Shown: positions 48,990 to 61,448 of the stretch, piece after piece
How positions within the stretch are numbered: position 1 is the stretch's first letter
Layout of the letters: each line of letters opens with the position of its first letter
Source: Apophysomyces variabilis
Taxonomy: Eukaryota; Mucoromycota; Mucoromycetes; Mucorales; Mucoraceae
DNA length: 64,000 bases
Direction: 5' to 3'
Assembly: GCA_002749535.1 (NCBI GenBank)
Contig: MZZL01000376.1
Location: 124,001-188,000, forward strand
Translations under genes and position numbers: made by a program
Notes under the pieces: generated by a model
Databases searched by the model: none
What the model saw: only the letters and a program-made list of their open reading frames with translations
What the model was told of the DNA's origin: nothing

Positions 48990-49919
48990 TAAAATTTCCA
49001 CTGCTATCTCTCTATTGTTTTAAGCCGCGCAATCTGGTTATAAGTTTCTTAAGATACTCTTAATGTTTAACTGCCAAAATCCTCCAAGTAGGAGTTCTGC
49101 ACGGTTCTATTCATTTCTGTTTTCTGCTGGAACCTAACGGAACACCAATCAAACCGAAAAGAGAAACGCAAAAAAAGCTATACAAGGAATGGTTATATGC
49201 AAAAAAGAATATAAAAGAACCATAAAACATATTTAATATAATTGCAGTAGAGCACTCTCTGTAGGAGGTATGACAATCATAGTTTGAAAATTGTTTTACC
49301 TAGAAATTAGCTAAGATGAACTTCGTTTCTTGCGCTTTGCTGATTTATACTGATGGTGAAATGATTAGTATTACATCATTGCTATTGCATAGAGATGGTC
49401 GTCGTAATCAGAATTCATTGTCAAGATTCCACTATTAAATGCAAGCGAGAAGTAGCTTCGATTTTTCAATTCTGCTTCTTCGCTTCTTTTGCGGAGCCCT
49501 ACTTCAGGTTTCGCTGTGGACGTGTTTGATCACAAAGATAACAAGAACCGGAGCCAAATGATAGGTGTTGTGGACAGCATGATCAGTAGTTAATCACACG
49601 TCGCATGAACTTGATATCCATCATGCGTTGTACTTCATTCAGCAAGTTGGTAGTGATAAGGACAAAGTGTACATTATCTGAACTGCAAGACACATCTGAG
49701 ACTCTGGAGTTTCTCCTTCAGAGTTAAAAATTGCTTGAGAAGTTTCATTTCGAAAAGTTGTTTTTGGTCTCCCTGCTAAAATATGGAAGATACCTTCTCT
49801 GCATTTACCGCTACTTTAAAATAAGTTGTGAGTTCTTGCAAAGGACGAACTATGCGCTAAACAATAAGACAATATCCCGCCGGTACATTTACTCATCAAC
49901 TTGGTCCATCAGTGGACAC

Positions 49920-50460
49920 AAGCTTCACTCGAGTAGTGTGAAATATAATCCATGGTTAGTAAGCAAAAAAACATGTGGATGTCTTTTACTTAACTGCGAA
50001 CGGTAATTCCCGTGCTGGATGGAGACCTGCGGCGCATCTGCCAGGAGCTGCAGATGGGAAAAAGTGTTGATAGTATTTAATCGTTCATTTAATGAAAGAT
50101 AAACTACTTACAGACGCCGTATCCCCATCCGGGGCATATGGACTTCGCAAGCAGGCCCCGATGCTCATCCTGCAGTCAGAGAAGAAGAAAAGAAAAAAGT
50201 GGGAGCGGGATGGCCATAGAGGGCGAAGGCACCTCGACTGCATCCAGCAAAAGAAGAGTGTCAAACATAGAGTAAGTATAAGTCAAAGAGAGCAATTACA
50301 AAGTATGGAAACTTACCAACAGGGGGGCGAGTCTTGCCAAAAGAAAAAAGAAGTTCAAAGAAGAAAAGAAAGCGACAACAATTTCATGCGCGTTTATAAA
50401 GGAACGTATCTGAAGCATCCTCATGATGTCTTATCCAACACCATCATGGGTTAATCTGGA
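49920..50460 (-). other. Possible small spliced transcript
   Basis: On the minus strand, a TATAAA sits near 50400. A donor-like GTAAGT follows CCCCTGTTG (about 50320), an acceptor-like TGGATGCAG lies near 50246, a donor TCT|GTAAGTAG near 50116 and an acceptor CATCTGCAG near 50051. Between the last pairs a frame reads MSIGACLRSPYAPDGDTAS, then LLADAPQVSIQHGNYRSQ, and stops near 49937. The paired splice signals are better than expected by chance, but the peptide matches nothing I know. It could be a small protein or a noncoding RNA. Confidence 0.25.
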
Positions 50461-51009
50461 CCACACTCTTCAGCAACAAATAATGGCAACAAAGGTATTT
50501 GTCCGCTCAATATGGATTGGAAATGACAGGGGCTCATACAGTATAAGATGGTAGGCAAAAGAAGGCAAATATAAAAAGAAACCTAGATAACATGTAGAGA
50601 AAAGACCATCTGTCAAGGCAAAGGCACACATGTGCACTTCGTAACTCTTACTGAAGAAGTCATTCGCCAAGATACTTATAATAGAAGCATTCCAAGTTGC
50701 ATGGATCGAGAACTCATAGCGAAAGGACACACGGAGATGATAACTGCAATTGAAGTGACGCGTTACATAACAGTAAATAGAGCAAAAAAGATTGTTCTAT
50801 ACATTGGCATACTATAATTGAGTTTATGCGAATGGTCACAGCAGCCCTTGCAAAGTCATTTTTCACCAAGGTCAGTAGCACCATACATTTTGGGAAGGGC
50901 TTACACTGCTAAGCTGTTTTAGACCCCGCAAACAAAAAGGGTGTTGCGCCAAGGAAACAACTGCTCATTAGGTAGTATTTCAAGCACAGCCTTTTCAACT
51001 TTAAAGACT

Positions 51010-54000
51010 ATGGAGACTGGCTTGAACGCCCAGGAAGTCAACTTCTACGAGGATACGTTCAACAAATTAACAATCAATTCGTCAAATGGGCGTGTCCATC
51101 CCCAACAAGCAACTTCTTTTTTCATGAGCTCGAAGCTTTCCCCTCAAAAGCTGTCTGAAGTAAGAGCTTCAAACGATTCGGCATAGCGAAGAAAAGCTCA
51201 CAATCCTTTTGCAGATTTGGGATGTCGCAGATGGAAAGGACGAAGGGGCGTTAGATAAATATGGCTTTTTTGTAGCATTAAAGCTGATAGCTTGCGCTCA
51301 ACATGGTATTAAGCCCTCAAGCCGCATTTTAGCTACAGGTAGAAGATAAGACTACATTAACGAGGTCTTATCGCTAAAGGCCCATTGGTTTCTTTTAGAA
51401 TCACCCCTTCCTCGGTTCGAATCAACAGAAGATAATGACTCTATTTCTCCAAACGACCGAGCCAAGTATATTCGGATTTTTTCTGCTTCTGGACATGTAA
51501 ACGGCACGCTGAATGAGGAAAAAGCGAAAGCTATATTTTCAAGATCTAAGCTATCACAGGCGACGCTTGCACACATTTGGTTGGCCATCTTTCTACTACC
51601 GGAATACCATGTACAGACATTAACTTTGTTCTTTATTTAATTCCAGGAACCTGGCGGATATACGGCAATCAGGAACCCTGAACCAGACAGAGTTTGTCAT
51701 CGCTATGCATTATATCGCCCGTTGTATGTCAGGGAAAACTATTTTACCTCAGACTGTCTCAATGTCAGTCTTGTCCTCCGCAGAGGAAAAGCCTGCTAGC
51801 CAGCCAGAGTTTTCTCCGTTGCCCCAAGCACCGGTCAACACGTGGCAGATCGACACTCAGGAAAAGGAACGTTACACAGCATTATTTCATTCCATGGATT
51901 TGCAACAGCGTGGAGTCATTGAAGGTAAAAGAAAATGATACTATTTTGGAGAAAAACATCACCATTAATTCTTCCATGTCCCACAGCATCTGAAGCTGTG
52001 ACATTTTTTAGACATTCTATGCTACCTGAGTACGATCTTGCATCGGTGTGGGACCTATCGGACACGCAAGACCGTGGACAACTTTCATTTGAGGAGTTTT
52101 GTATGGCAATGCATCTCATCCGAAGAAGAAAGGGAGGAAATAACTTGCCCCGGACGATTCCTGCAGCGCTGCTATATAGCATGACACAAACAGCAGGTTT
52201 ATGATGGTATTAGAGTAATAGCAATGATCTATTAACTCTGATTTGCTGATAGATGAGGATGGTCCTCAACGTATGGATACCACTGGCGATCAAAAGCAGC
52301 CTAGTGCGATGCCACAACATCAACTGGAAGATATGGAACAGCAATTACAAAATCTTCGTGTTAAAGTTGCAGAGGAAGCGGGTGACATAGGCGATTGGGA
52401 AACCAGGGAACAAAAACAATTTTCCCTTGTTTCGCAATTACAGCAGGAAGAGCAACAACTTCAAGCTATTTTACGCAAATATGGCGAAGAGAAAGCTAGA
52501 ATCATAGCATCCATCGAGCAAAGTAAGAACGAGGAACAACAAATAAGGAATCGGATTCTACAATTACAAGAAGAAAGCCAGCAATCGCAACTGGAACTGG
52601 ACGACTTGCGAGCGGAAGAGAAACAACAACAGTTACAACTTGCATCCAGTCAGGAGCAGTTAAGTATATTACAACCAAACCATAACGAACAGATTCCTAA
52701 ACCAGGTAACTGATCTATTGGCAAGGCTTCAGTCCAGCATCGCTAATGCTTTTCGTCCCAAGTGCAAAAGTCGACATCTCGTCCGCCGCCACCACCCCCT
52801 AAAAGTAGACACCACAACCGGCAGAGTGTCACCGAGCGTATCTCTTCTCCAGGAAAGAGACCCCCTGCTCCCCCTCCTCCTCCTTCCTCGAAGAGAAATA
52901 GTGTAATACCTCCTCAGGAAATCAAGCAAGCACAAACATCTACACAGATGACTAACATAGAAAACACCGTTCTTAACGAAAAGGACACGCCTCAGGTTCC
53001 CATTATGCACCAACCTGAGGATGATAACGATAGAGTTGTGATACAGACCATTAAGAACAAATCTAACGAAGTGGAGAGTGAGCTTGCGCTTAATAGCGCA
53101 GCATTACAAATGTCTAAAGAGGGAGCGCATGAAGAACCCATGGAATTAACTAAATACGACAACTCGGAAAGGGCAGCTGTACACCCTACAACTGATTCGT
53201 TGGATCAACTAGTTAAGACAAGAGGATATATAGATAGCGTTCAATATGCTGAGACTGAGCCTGCAAAACCTGATCTTGAGCATTCTAGTGCCGCCAATGA
53301 TAAGCAAAATCATCCAGCAACAAAATCGGTAGACACCTCTTCGCATAAGGAGACTTCAGTGGACCATAACGATCCAGGACTATTTAGCGAATCCAGGCAA
53401 AAGGAATTCGACGTCAGATGCGTTCCTGAGAAACCTAATGGTGAAGATACAAACAGCTTACAGGGCGAAGAAGAAAAAGTACAGAAACAAGAAAATGACG
53501 AAGAAGTAGATAGCAGAGCTACTCGTGAAGATCTCAATACGGATATGTTAGGAGCAAAACATGATACGGAGGACGTTCAGCGAACTGACAATATCAGGGA
53601 TAGCCTTGAGGATGACCGCGTCGCTCACGACGGGCATAGCAATAAAATCCAGTCAGACATGGAGGCAGATAAATTACAGAATCCGTCAGATATAAAGCCA
53701 ACAGAAGACGATCTGCCTATAGATGACCCGAAACCTATTACTAACGTTATCGAATCGCAGAAAACGCCTTCAGATGCCGACACAAATGCCACAGTTGATA
53801 AGCATGGTTCAGAGGAATCTTCCTTCTGCCCAATGAATCCTGCAGAAATTCCTACTGACGAGACTGACATAGCAGCTGCACCTGCAAAGTCAAAATTATC
53901 TGATCATGATTTTGAAGTTGTTAATACTTCATCATCGTCATCCTCCTTTGTGTCTGCTACTATCGGTGAAGGGAAACATGTGGATGAGTTTGATGTGGCA

Positions 54001-54420
54001 TTTTTCGAGAATCTTCCAGAAGCCAAGATTGTTCCTTCTAGTGAAGTTATGCCTGATTTTGGTGCGGATTTCGATGATGACCATGATTTTCGTCCTTCAG
54101 TGTTCAAGCCCGAGTTATCTGGTAGCTCTGAGTCACCGGTGGCAACAAATATCCGTAAGGGTTTTGAAGGTTTTCCGTTTTTAGATGAGGCAGAAAACAA
54201 AGATGGTGGATCTTCTGAACGAAGTAGTATCGAAAAATCCAAACAAGCTCCTGTTCCGGACAAAGTAGTTCAGCCATTACCAACGACTCCTTCACAGCAA
54301 GAAGGTGGCCCTTTAAACACAATTGTTAGCATGGGTTTTACTGAAGAACAAGCCAAAGATGCTTTACAGAGAAATGATAATGATTTGCAAAAGGCAACGA
54401 ATTTTTTGTTAGATGATTGA
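51010..54420 (+). CDS. EDE1: Ede1/Eps15-like endocytic scaffold (three EH domains, coiled coil, UBA)
   Basis: Seven exons (51010-51159, 51215-51338, 51399-51579, 51647-51924, 51987-52196, 52253-52705, 52763-54420) give 1017 residues. Three EH domains come first, each with the NPF-pocket Trp in [22 protein letters not shown] and [12 protein letters not shown] glutamine-rich coiled coil spans about 340-460 and a polyproline segment ([19 protein letters not shown]) about 465-500. A long acidic, disordered region follows. A C-terminal UBA domain ([29 protein letters not shown]) ends the protein. Ede1 is an early clathrin-coat initiator that binds NPF-bearing adaptors and ubiquitin, and forms condensates through its coiled coil. 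Each junction is phase-consistent. Confidence 0.94.
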
Positions 54421-54569
54421 TAGTCTAGAGAGTGACAAGAAGGCATTAAAAAGTGTGGAATATCTGCCGTGCCCGAACGGTTGTGTCCTTATCTGTCATC
54501 CAAAATTTCCCAGTCCAGTCTTGTAAAGTTAACCCATTGTAACTTTTTCACCATCTTCTTCTATTCGTC

Positions 54570-55825
54570 ATGGATCAGTCACAAGAGGCTAAGCGGCCTC
54601 ATGAAGATCATGCCGAGGATGCCATAGCCAAAAGACCCAAACTGACGATTCCAAGAGAACCATCTATATTTAACGTCAAACCGATCGACGATATTACGAA
54701 ATACATATCGGATTTTCTGTGGGATCATTGCGATGCGGAAAACGTCGAAGTATGGCATAAAAGTTCCAGCATGTTTTCCCATAAAGAAAAAAAAACTCGA
54801 ACACACACACCACAACTTTTTTTAATATAGATCGAAGCCAAGTTTGGTGTGTTTATTGACAAGAAGACAGACCAACGGATCAATCTAATGGCTTGCACCG
54901 AAACAAGTTGCGTTTGAATACATCTTCAGCTAGCTTGAGACTAATCCTTCGTAAAGTCATTCCTCATCACATGGACCGATCGATTCGGTTTGACTCTGAC
55001 ATGCACATGAATCAACATAAACATTTTAATCAATTGTTGAACGAACAAGTGGGTAGAACTCAAGCGCGCGATTATCGGGTAAGACCAGCACAAAACACGC
55101 CAACCATAGGTAGACAACAAACTGAACTTTTGGAATCTTTTAGGGAGATCGCATACAATATAAGCATACTAGAGAAGTAGATTATATTCATAATGAAGGC
55201 AGTAACAAATGTCGCGTGACAACAGATCAGAAAACGGGAAAGGTTCGAGCAAGCTCGGGAAGAGTTAAGGTTTCCTAACAGGCTGGTTGTGCAGATAGTA
55301 CCCAATGGCATTATACAAAAGGTGCGAATCGCAGACCTAAACATCCATTCTCCTATGCGGGCACTGGATTACAGGATATCTGTGAATGCTGAAATACCAA
55401 GTAGGTTATGCCAATCACAAAATTAGGAGATAAATATTGATCTGATACATCTTAATGATTTGCTTTTAGGCAAGAAGCCAACATCCGCACCGTCTATGAA
55501 ACGCGTCAAGGATCGAGTATCATATCAGCATGGTTGGTTTAAAGTGGACTTAACTCAAGTCAAGAGTGAAGGGGTATGGACAATATTAAACGTTCTTTTT
55601 TTTTGGCGTATATACGTTATGTGAGGGAATGCTCATATTTGTCGATGATTACAGGATCGAGGGCATAAAACAAGCCATGAATTGGAATTGGAGTTTGTGG
55701 ATGCGAGTCAATTAGCTTCCGAAAAGGTCAAATCAGAGAGGAAGGAAAATTCGCAATATGTACAAATGATCGAGGTGTTTGTCAATAATATTCGCATGCT
55801 TAGTCGCAGCGCTCAACGACTGTGA
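54570..55825 (+). CDS. CET1: mRNA 5'-triphosphatase (Cet1-like, tunnel family)
   Basis: Seven exons (54570-54749, 54831-54906, 54957-55078, 55144-55242, 55295-55400, 55470-55573, 55655-55825) give 285 residues. This enzyme removes the gamma-phosphate from nascent mRNA, the first step of capping. Two glutamate-rich metal-binding strands are visible: EIEAKFG (Glu60, Glu62) and HELELEF (Glu238, 240, 242). Other family marks are IRFDSDMHMNQHKHFNQLLN, RIQYKHTREVDYIH, VTTDQKTGK, KVRIADLNI and KDRVSYQHG. The N-terminus is short and basic-acidic (KRPHEDHAEDAIAKRPK). The tunnel fold differs from the cysteine-phosphatase type used by animals and supports a fungal origin. The donor of the second intron (GTTGCG) is weak but required by phase. 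Its stop is 32 bp from the convergent PP2C stop. Confidence 0.9.
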
Positions 55826-55857
55826 CGAAGCCCAGCAAAAATATATATTATCTTACG

Positions 55858-57271
55858 TCAGGGAGAAGAATCCATGACCCGTGGCTTTTTTAAGTCCGGT
55901 TCGCTGTTGTCCGATTTGATCGATGGGTTATTGCTGTTTCTTGCTTCTTTCTTTGCCATCCAGGAATACCATTCGCTGACAGACTTTTTCCGCAAGAACG
56001 CCACAATGACCACTGTCATATTATCACATCCAAGTCCTGTCATCACTGCAGTTTCGGCAAGGCAGTTATCCATCAACTCTTCACAGATAGTTTTGAGCGT
56101 TTTCTCTTCTGTCAGTCGTAGGCGTATAAAATCCACCACCTCCTGATTCGTCATGCAATCCCATATACCTATTTTAAACGGTTACGTTGTACGGCTCTCT
56201 GACGATCTTTGAAAAACAATTTTATACCATCGCATGCCAAAACCACAAACTCGTCATTGTCCGTCAGTTCATGTTCGATAATATCCGGCTCCGCTACAAT
56301 TATCCAGTAAAACTTGAGAAAAAGAGAAGAAATGGGTTTATGGCGGCCACTCACCTGACACTGCTTGTTTTTCTGGGGGTAACTTGGTATTTGCTTTGAA
56401 ATCAAAATCGCCTAATGCTCGTGATAATGCCAAAGTGCCTAAAGTGTTTTATCATCAATTCCCGTCTTCTTTTTCCTTTGCGTCTTAAGCATACCATTTA
56501 CACGTCCAAATTCAACATGTCCCCCTGCATTCTTTATCCGCTCTGCCTCCTTTGGATGACTAGGCTTATGGTCTTGCGACAATGGAATAGCACGGCCATT
56601 GCTTGTGCTTATCACCGCCCGTGAATCACCAGCATTGCTCTGTTGATCCGCGTTATCTTTACTTTGGTCTCTTTAATTATATCTAGGAATCGTACCACGA
56701 AAAGAACGTCGTTTTTGGTAATTAAAGCAGCAACAGCCGTGCAACCGGAGGTGTCATCCGCATAGCGGGGATCTAAAACCATTCAAAGCTTTAGTACCGG
56801 CAATGGACAAAGTTTTCCGTAGGTTCTATATGTATACCTTTCCGCAAATCCTCGTCGATTTCCAAGTAACTTTGCCTCAATGCTTCACGATACCGTCCCC
56901 TCTGAAAAGAAGTGGACTCAAAAACCTTCTTGTACAAATTGTCGCTGCTATATTTAGCCACGGCAGACCCTGTTTTCCCCCCTCAAGAGTAAGCAAGTAT
57001 GTACTTGTACCATCGGCTCTCATAAAAACTACCTCCATGGCCATCAAACACAGCAAAAAAGCTAGCATTTGTCTGCTCATATGATGCAATGGTGGTATGT
57101 GCATCTTCCATTTCTAGAGATTTTTTGTCATTCTGCTGCCTCAGTTGCTGCTGATGTTGGTTACTTACGCACTCGCCAGCCTTGCATGGAGGATGCAGCG
57201 TACATGACGCGCTTGGAACTTCCTTCGATTGACACCTTATCTGTTATTGGCTCGGATAGAGTCTGACCCAT
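55858..57271 (-). CDS. PP2C-type protein phosphatase (Ptc2/Ptc3-like)
   Basis: Eight exons (57271-57169, 57113-57033, 56969-56838, 56772-56696, 56639-56495, 56438-56355, 56293-56228, 56168-55858) give 332 residues. The start [10 protein letters not shown] carries an N-terminal Gly2 context typical of Ptc2/3. Metal-binding and catalytic motifs are complete: [56 protein letters not shown] and [13 protein letters not shown]2C enzymes are manganese/magnesium-dependent Ser/Thr phosphatases; Ptc2/3 dampen stress MAPK and DNA-checkpoint signalling. The C-terminus is short and charged, ending [10 protein letters not shown]. All junctions close in phase. Confidence 0.95.
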
Positions 57272-57694
57272 GATTTAAAAAGAAAAAGAAAAGGTTGGGA
57301 GAAGAATATTGTGAAAGGTATTGTTTTTTGCGTCCTATTGTTGAGTATGCGCCGCGTAAAATGACTTGCGCTGCTTGAAAATGGCTTCGTGCTGACGAAT
57401 AGGACACGACGCGTCAGCTGGTAATCAATTTGATCGCACTAAGTGATGCTTCCTTGAGTCACCGACATCTCGTATACTGCTTTTCATGAGAGCATGCCTG
57501 TATCTCTGTTAAATATCAACCTGGAAGTAACAAATATAGGTAGATGTAACCCGGGTAAATCTGTTGTAACAGTTTGCCTATGTTTCTTCAACGAGGTCTA
57601 TTCACGTACTGCTTATTGAACAAATGTTGTACCGTAGTTTAAGCCAATCATGGAAGGATCAATCTGAGCTAAAATCGTTACAAATACAGGTTAT
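57272..57694. promoter_or_regulatory. Upstream region of the PP2C gene
   Basis: About 420 bp between the PP2C start and the left repeat of the Mutator-like element. No gene was recognised. Confidence 0.35.
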
Positions 57695-57779
57695 TTACCA
57701 ATATTACTATATATGACATTGTATGAAAACAAAGTATGCCAACAATCAAAATAAAATTATCTAAAGAGTGGGAGTGTCT
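57695..57779. repeat. Left copy of an 85-bp inverted repeat
   Basis: This segment, starting TTACCAATATTACTATATATG, matches the reverse complement of 62271-62355 at all but a handful of positions. It lies outside the transposase remnant and is the best candidate for an end of the Mutator-like element. The similarity fades toward 57860 through degenerate GGGCACTC-like motifs. No clear target-site duplication could be matched outside it. Confidence 0.75.
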
Positions 57780-58334
57780 GAAGACGGAGTTCCCAGGACG
57801 CGGAGAGTGCCTTAGCAGCAGGATGACCCAAGACGTGGGGACTTTATAAACTGAAGAATGCCTAAGAAGTGGGGACAAAGAAAAAAGAATAATGATATCC
57901 AAAGATTGGGGCATGTCTAAAGCCAGGAAAAGACGCAGAAGAGCTTTTTTTTTATGTAACGGGTAGTAGATAGCTTAATAAGTATGAGTTGAATATTGTA
58001 ACAGCTTACTAGAAGATATTCTAGTATTGACAGTTCAAATGTACAAACAGACTATACAGAGTAATAGATTTGTGTTATTCAATCGTCCTTTCAAATGTAG
58101 TCAGACAATATGTTACCGTTCCGCGGTTAAATTTAGTATGTATATGAGGGGTAGCTTTTACAACCTATGCCATATTGCCAGAATTTTATTTTTCATAAGT
58201 CTACCTCAGCAGATTACAATGTAAGTAATGGCAGACCTCTTGTTGTAAATTCGTATAAGCGTTTCGGTATTTATATAGTCTAATAGATCTATACGTTGCT
58301 ATCAAGATGATCAGTTTGCCTAACCACCGAGTAT

Positions 58335-60245
58335 ATGTCAAAGGCAGAAGTGCTTGCCGCAGCCCAGGAGAAGGGAAAGGAGGCTAGATTTGCTGTCGTC
58401 ACTAAAAGAAGCAACGATAGATCAATTTATCAAGTGCGTCCATGGCGGCAAATACAAGAACACTCATGGAGTAACTGAGGAATACCATCAGCGTAACCGG
58501 TCAAGCATGAGATGCGACTGTCCCTGGCAGATGCGTGCTTCTTTTGAAAAGAATTCCCAGAAATGGATTGTCCGCTTTGTGGAGGATGTTCAAGTACATA
58601 ACCATGACATGGCTGTAGACGTGAGGATTTATCACCAACACCGTCAGCCTACCGAAGTGATGAAAGAGAGAATCCTCTCTATGAGTAAGAGCGAAAATAG
58701 ACCAGCCAAGATCTATGAAGAAATTAGGGAAGACGACGGTGCACCTGTTATGTCTATGAAGGATATTTATAACTTCCGGTAAAACGTGTTTGCTCAAGAC
58801 AGCAATGATCGTTTCAGTAAGCTGTTCGAGTTTTTACTATCCCACAACTATATTGTTCGCTACAACTTGGCAGAGGACGGTAAAACGCTGAATTCCATTT
58901 TTGTCAGTCACTGCAATGCGATCGAGAAGGCCTTGCATTTTCCAGAGGTGGTGGTAATGGACGCTACCTATAATACAAGTTCAACAAAGATGCCGCTTGT
59001 AAATATGGTGGGGATCAGCAACCTGGGAACAAAAGAAGCTGCGCACTTTCATGATTGCCTCCGCCCTAATAACCGACAAAAAGCGTGAATCATACGAATG
59101 GATCGCTCCCCAGATGAAATCTTTTATCTGGCAGTCGCGTGACCCTGGATTATTTATCACTGATAATGAAAAGGCGCTGATCGGGGCACTTGAAGAAGTG
59201 TTCCCGTTGTCAAATCAGATTTTGTGCGCATGGCACATGCACATGCACCTTGAACATCGGTTTAAGGGGTAGCTTTAAGGATGACAGCGACGAGAAAGAG
59301 GAGCTACGATCAGTCATTACGAAGATGCTGTATTCCAGAACCGAAAAGGATTTCCAGGAAGCAGAAAGTAAATACCGAGCATTAGCAAAAAAGGCGGCAA
59401 AGATCCAAGTTGACGATGAGAAGATCAAAAAGAAGAGAAGTCGGAAAGCCGATCATAAAAAGCCTTCTAGCGACCAATATAGCAAGGACGAAAATTTGCC
59501 AGATCCAGTAAGCGAAGGACAGATAGGCGTACAAAGACGGAAAGTGTCAAAGAAATACGAACAAAAGAAGGCAATAGCGCAAAAGAAGAAGAAAATTCTC
59601 GACTATTTGGATGGGTAAGTAAAACGTTAAAGAATTCCAGCCTGTTCCGTAAACATAAATAGGCTAACATTATATCTAATAGAGTATTGCAATACAAGCA
59701 TAAATGGAGTGGCCCATATGCCGAAAAATATCTACATCTAGGTGCTAGATTAACGCAGCGTGTGGAGGGCACACACTGGTGTATTAAGGAGACGCTCCAG
59801 ACAACCGGAAACCTGGTAAAGACTTTCAATGCAATCGGCATTTGGATGCGCAAAACTACGTATATTGTAAACAAGGTTATTTGTAATACAGGGTTCATTA
59901 ACCATAATTTGTATTTACATACAATAGGCCGAAGAAGAAAGAAAAGAATTCTTCACAGAAAAGCACAAGCGACCTGTTATTGACGAAGCACACACTGAGG
60001 TTATAAAGAACTTGCTTGGCAAAGTGTCTTTCAATGCAATCAATTGTGTAAAGCGATTGCTATGCAAGATGTATGAAAACGCAGAAGAAGCCAGCAAAGA
60101 AAATGCATCTAGCACCGAATGCATATGTCCCAAACGCATCAACTATGGTTTACCTTGCAGGCACACAATATTTTTGGGAGAGCCGATCCCCTTGGAACTT
60201 ATTCCTCTATGTTGGCATCTTTCTACCTTCGAATGTAATATTTGA
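58335..60245 (+). pseudogene. MULE transposase remnant with SWIM zinc finger
   Basis: The reading starts MSKAEVLAAAQEKG at 58335 with an AVVTKRSNDRS stretch. It needs a one-base shift near 58430 to continue as FIKCVHGGKYKNT and the FAR1-like CDCPWQMRASF...HNHD region. The DDE core follows: Asp in VVVMDATYNT (58960-58962), a frame shift near 59035, Asp in LFITDNEKALIGALEEVFP (59162-59164) with CAWHMHMHLE after it, and, beyond a likely intron (59615-59682), Glu in QRVEGTH (59765-59767). A SWIM zinc finger, CICPKRINYGLPCRH, lies near 60117-60167. These are hallmark features of Mutator-like transposases. The shifts and the stop at 59269-59271 make this copy inactive unless assembly errors are responsible. 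Confidence 0.8.
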
Positions 60246-60435
60246 TTGATTATGTTTAACATGCAGTATCGATAGTTAGCGTTTATAGACATGAAAAACC
60301 CATTGACGTCAAAAATTCTCCGACACAAAAGTTCGAGAAGAATGTTCATCTATTATTTACCAGATTGAAGCGCTGTTTCAAAGTGCAGAAACTGATCAGC
60401 AATGACTGGATCTGGTTGATAAATTCAGGACATTC

Positions 60436-61448
60436 ATGAGCGAGTTGCTGCAAGTAACACCTGCCAAAGACATTGAGCTTCCTAAGGTCAAAACAAAAGA
60501 GCGTCCTAAAGCACCCAAGGGCAAACGAAAGGCATCCAGTTTTGAAGAAACAGCAAATGAAGCCAAGAGAAAAAAGAAGAAGCTGTCGAAGCAAAAAAAG
60601 GAGAAAAAGCTGAAAAAACATGAACTGCCACATAATGACGACTTGTTTGTTCTTCCAGCCAAAAGAGGTCTTGAAGACAAGTATATTGAAGAGATCGAAC
60701 GCAAACGGTAAAGTCGATAGTCTATTCTTCTGTGTAATTTATAATTTTATCCATACGAATAAGGTTGAATCTGCCATCAAACAATTGCACTTTAAGGTGA
60801 ACTCTTCTATTCCACCAGAATGCTACAATGGCATGATTGATGTATAACCCGATGGATGGTGTGGCTTTCGGGCTATTTCCCGCCTTGTCAAGGATGACGA
60901 AGATGCATTCCCGCTTGTAAAGAAAGAGATGCTTGACACTCTTGAAAAATATGCTACCATCTACCGAGATGTGTTCCACTACGATATAGAAGAGTTACGA
61001 AGAATAGTCTCGTATGGCCAAGACTTAACCAAACCATACCCGCCATGCCCCATGAGCCACTGGTTTATGTGTCCTTATTGCGTACAACTAGCGGCAGACA
61101 CTTATGAAACACCGATAGCAGTATGCTCGGACGATGAAAGCAAAAACGCTACAGACGACCTCACATATCCGCTGTTACACTATCTGCCTCACCGTCGTCC
61201 AAGCAAGTCTGGAAATCCTATTCCGTTTATCCTCCATCATTGTAAGCCATTGTCATTGGGCCACTCTTGATCTTAAAAAAAGTATCAAAATGACACGGCC
61301 AGCCATTGACTGCTTCTCTGAATTAGCAAACAATCAATTAAATTCAGTCAACCTTGTAAGGACGTTCTGGAGATATCTGTCAATCCAGAAAAAGAAGAAA
61401 AGTAATAACATCGCTGCAGACAAAGCCTGTTGTAATAGAAATTATTGA
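60436..61448 (+). pseudogene. OTU-like cysteine protease module of the MULE, interrupted
   Basis: A lysine-rich linker (about 60436-60700, ending ERKR) leads into an OTU-like domain. The catalytic Cys lies in PDGWCGFRAI (Cys codon 60860-60862), followed by KKEMLDTLEKYATIYRDVF, then SHWFMCPYCVQLAADTYETPIAV. A candidate catalytic His lies in SHCHWATLDL (61254-61256), in another frame. A stop codon at 60845-60847 sits just before PDGWCGF and a frameshift lies before the His segment. OTU proteases cleave ubiquitin chains. Protease modules carried by Mutator-like elements are known (ULP1-type in plants, OTU-like in several eukaryotes). I infer this was part of the same polyprotein or a second gene. 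Confidence 0.7.

Larger units (their letters stand above)
48332..51009. other. Gene-poor 2.7-kb region
   Basis: The longest stretch in the window without a confident gene. It contains only two weak small candidates, listed separately, and AT-rich sequence. No transposon ends, tRNA or tandem array were seen. Confidence 0.4.

Noticed and set aside
52700..54420. The acidic low-complexity half of the Ede1-like gene as a separate gene
   Set aside because: It joins in phase to the EH/coiled-coil part through the intron at 52706-52762 and ends in the UBA domain expected for Ede1.
57678..57914. Minus-strand frame similar in translation to the plus-strand frame at 62169-62465
   Set aside because: The similarity comes from the DNA inverted repeat; neither has protein features beyond it.
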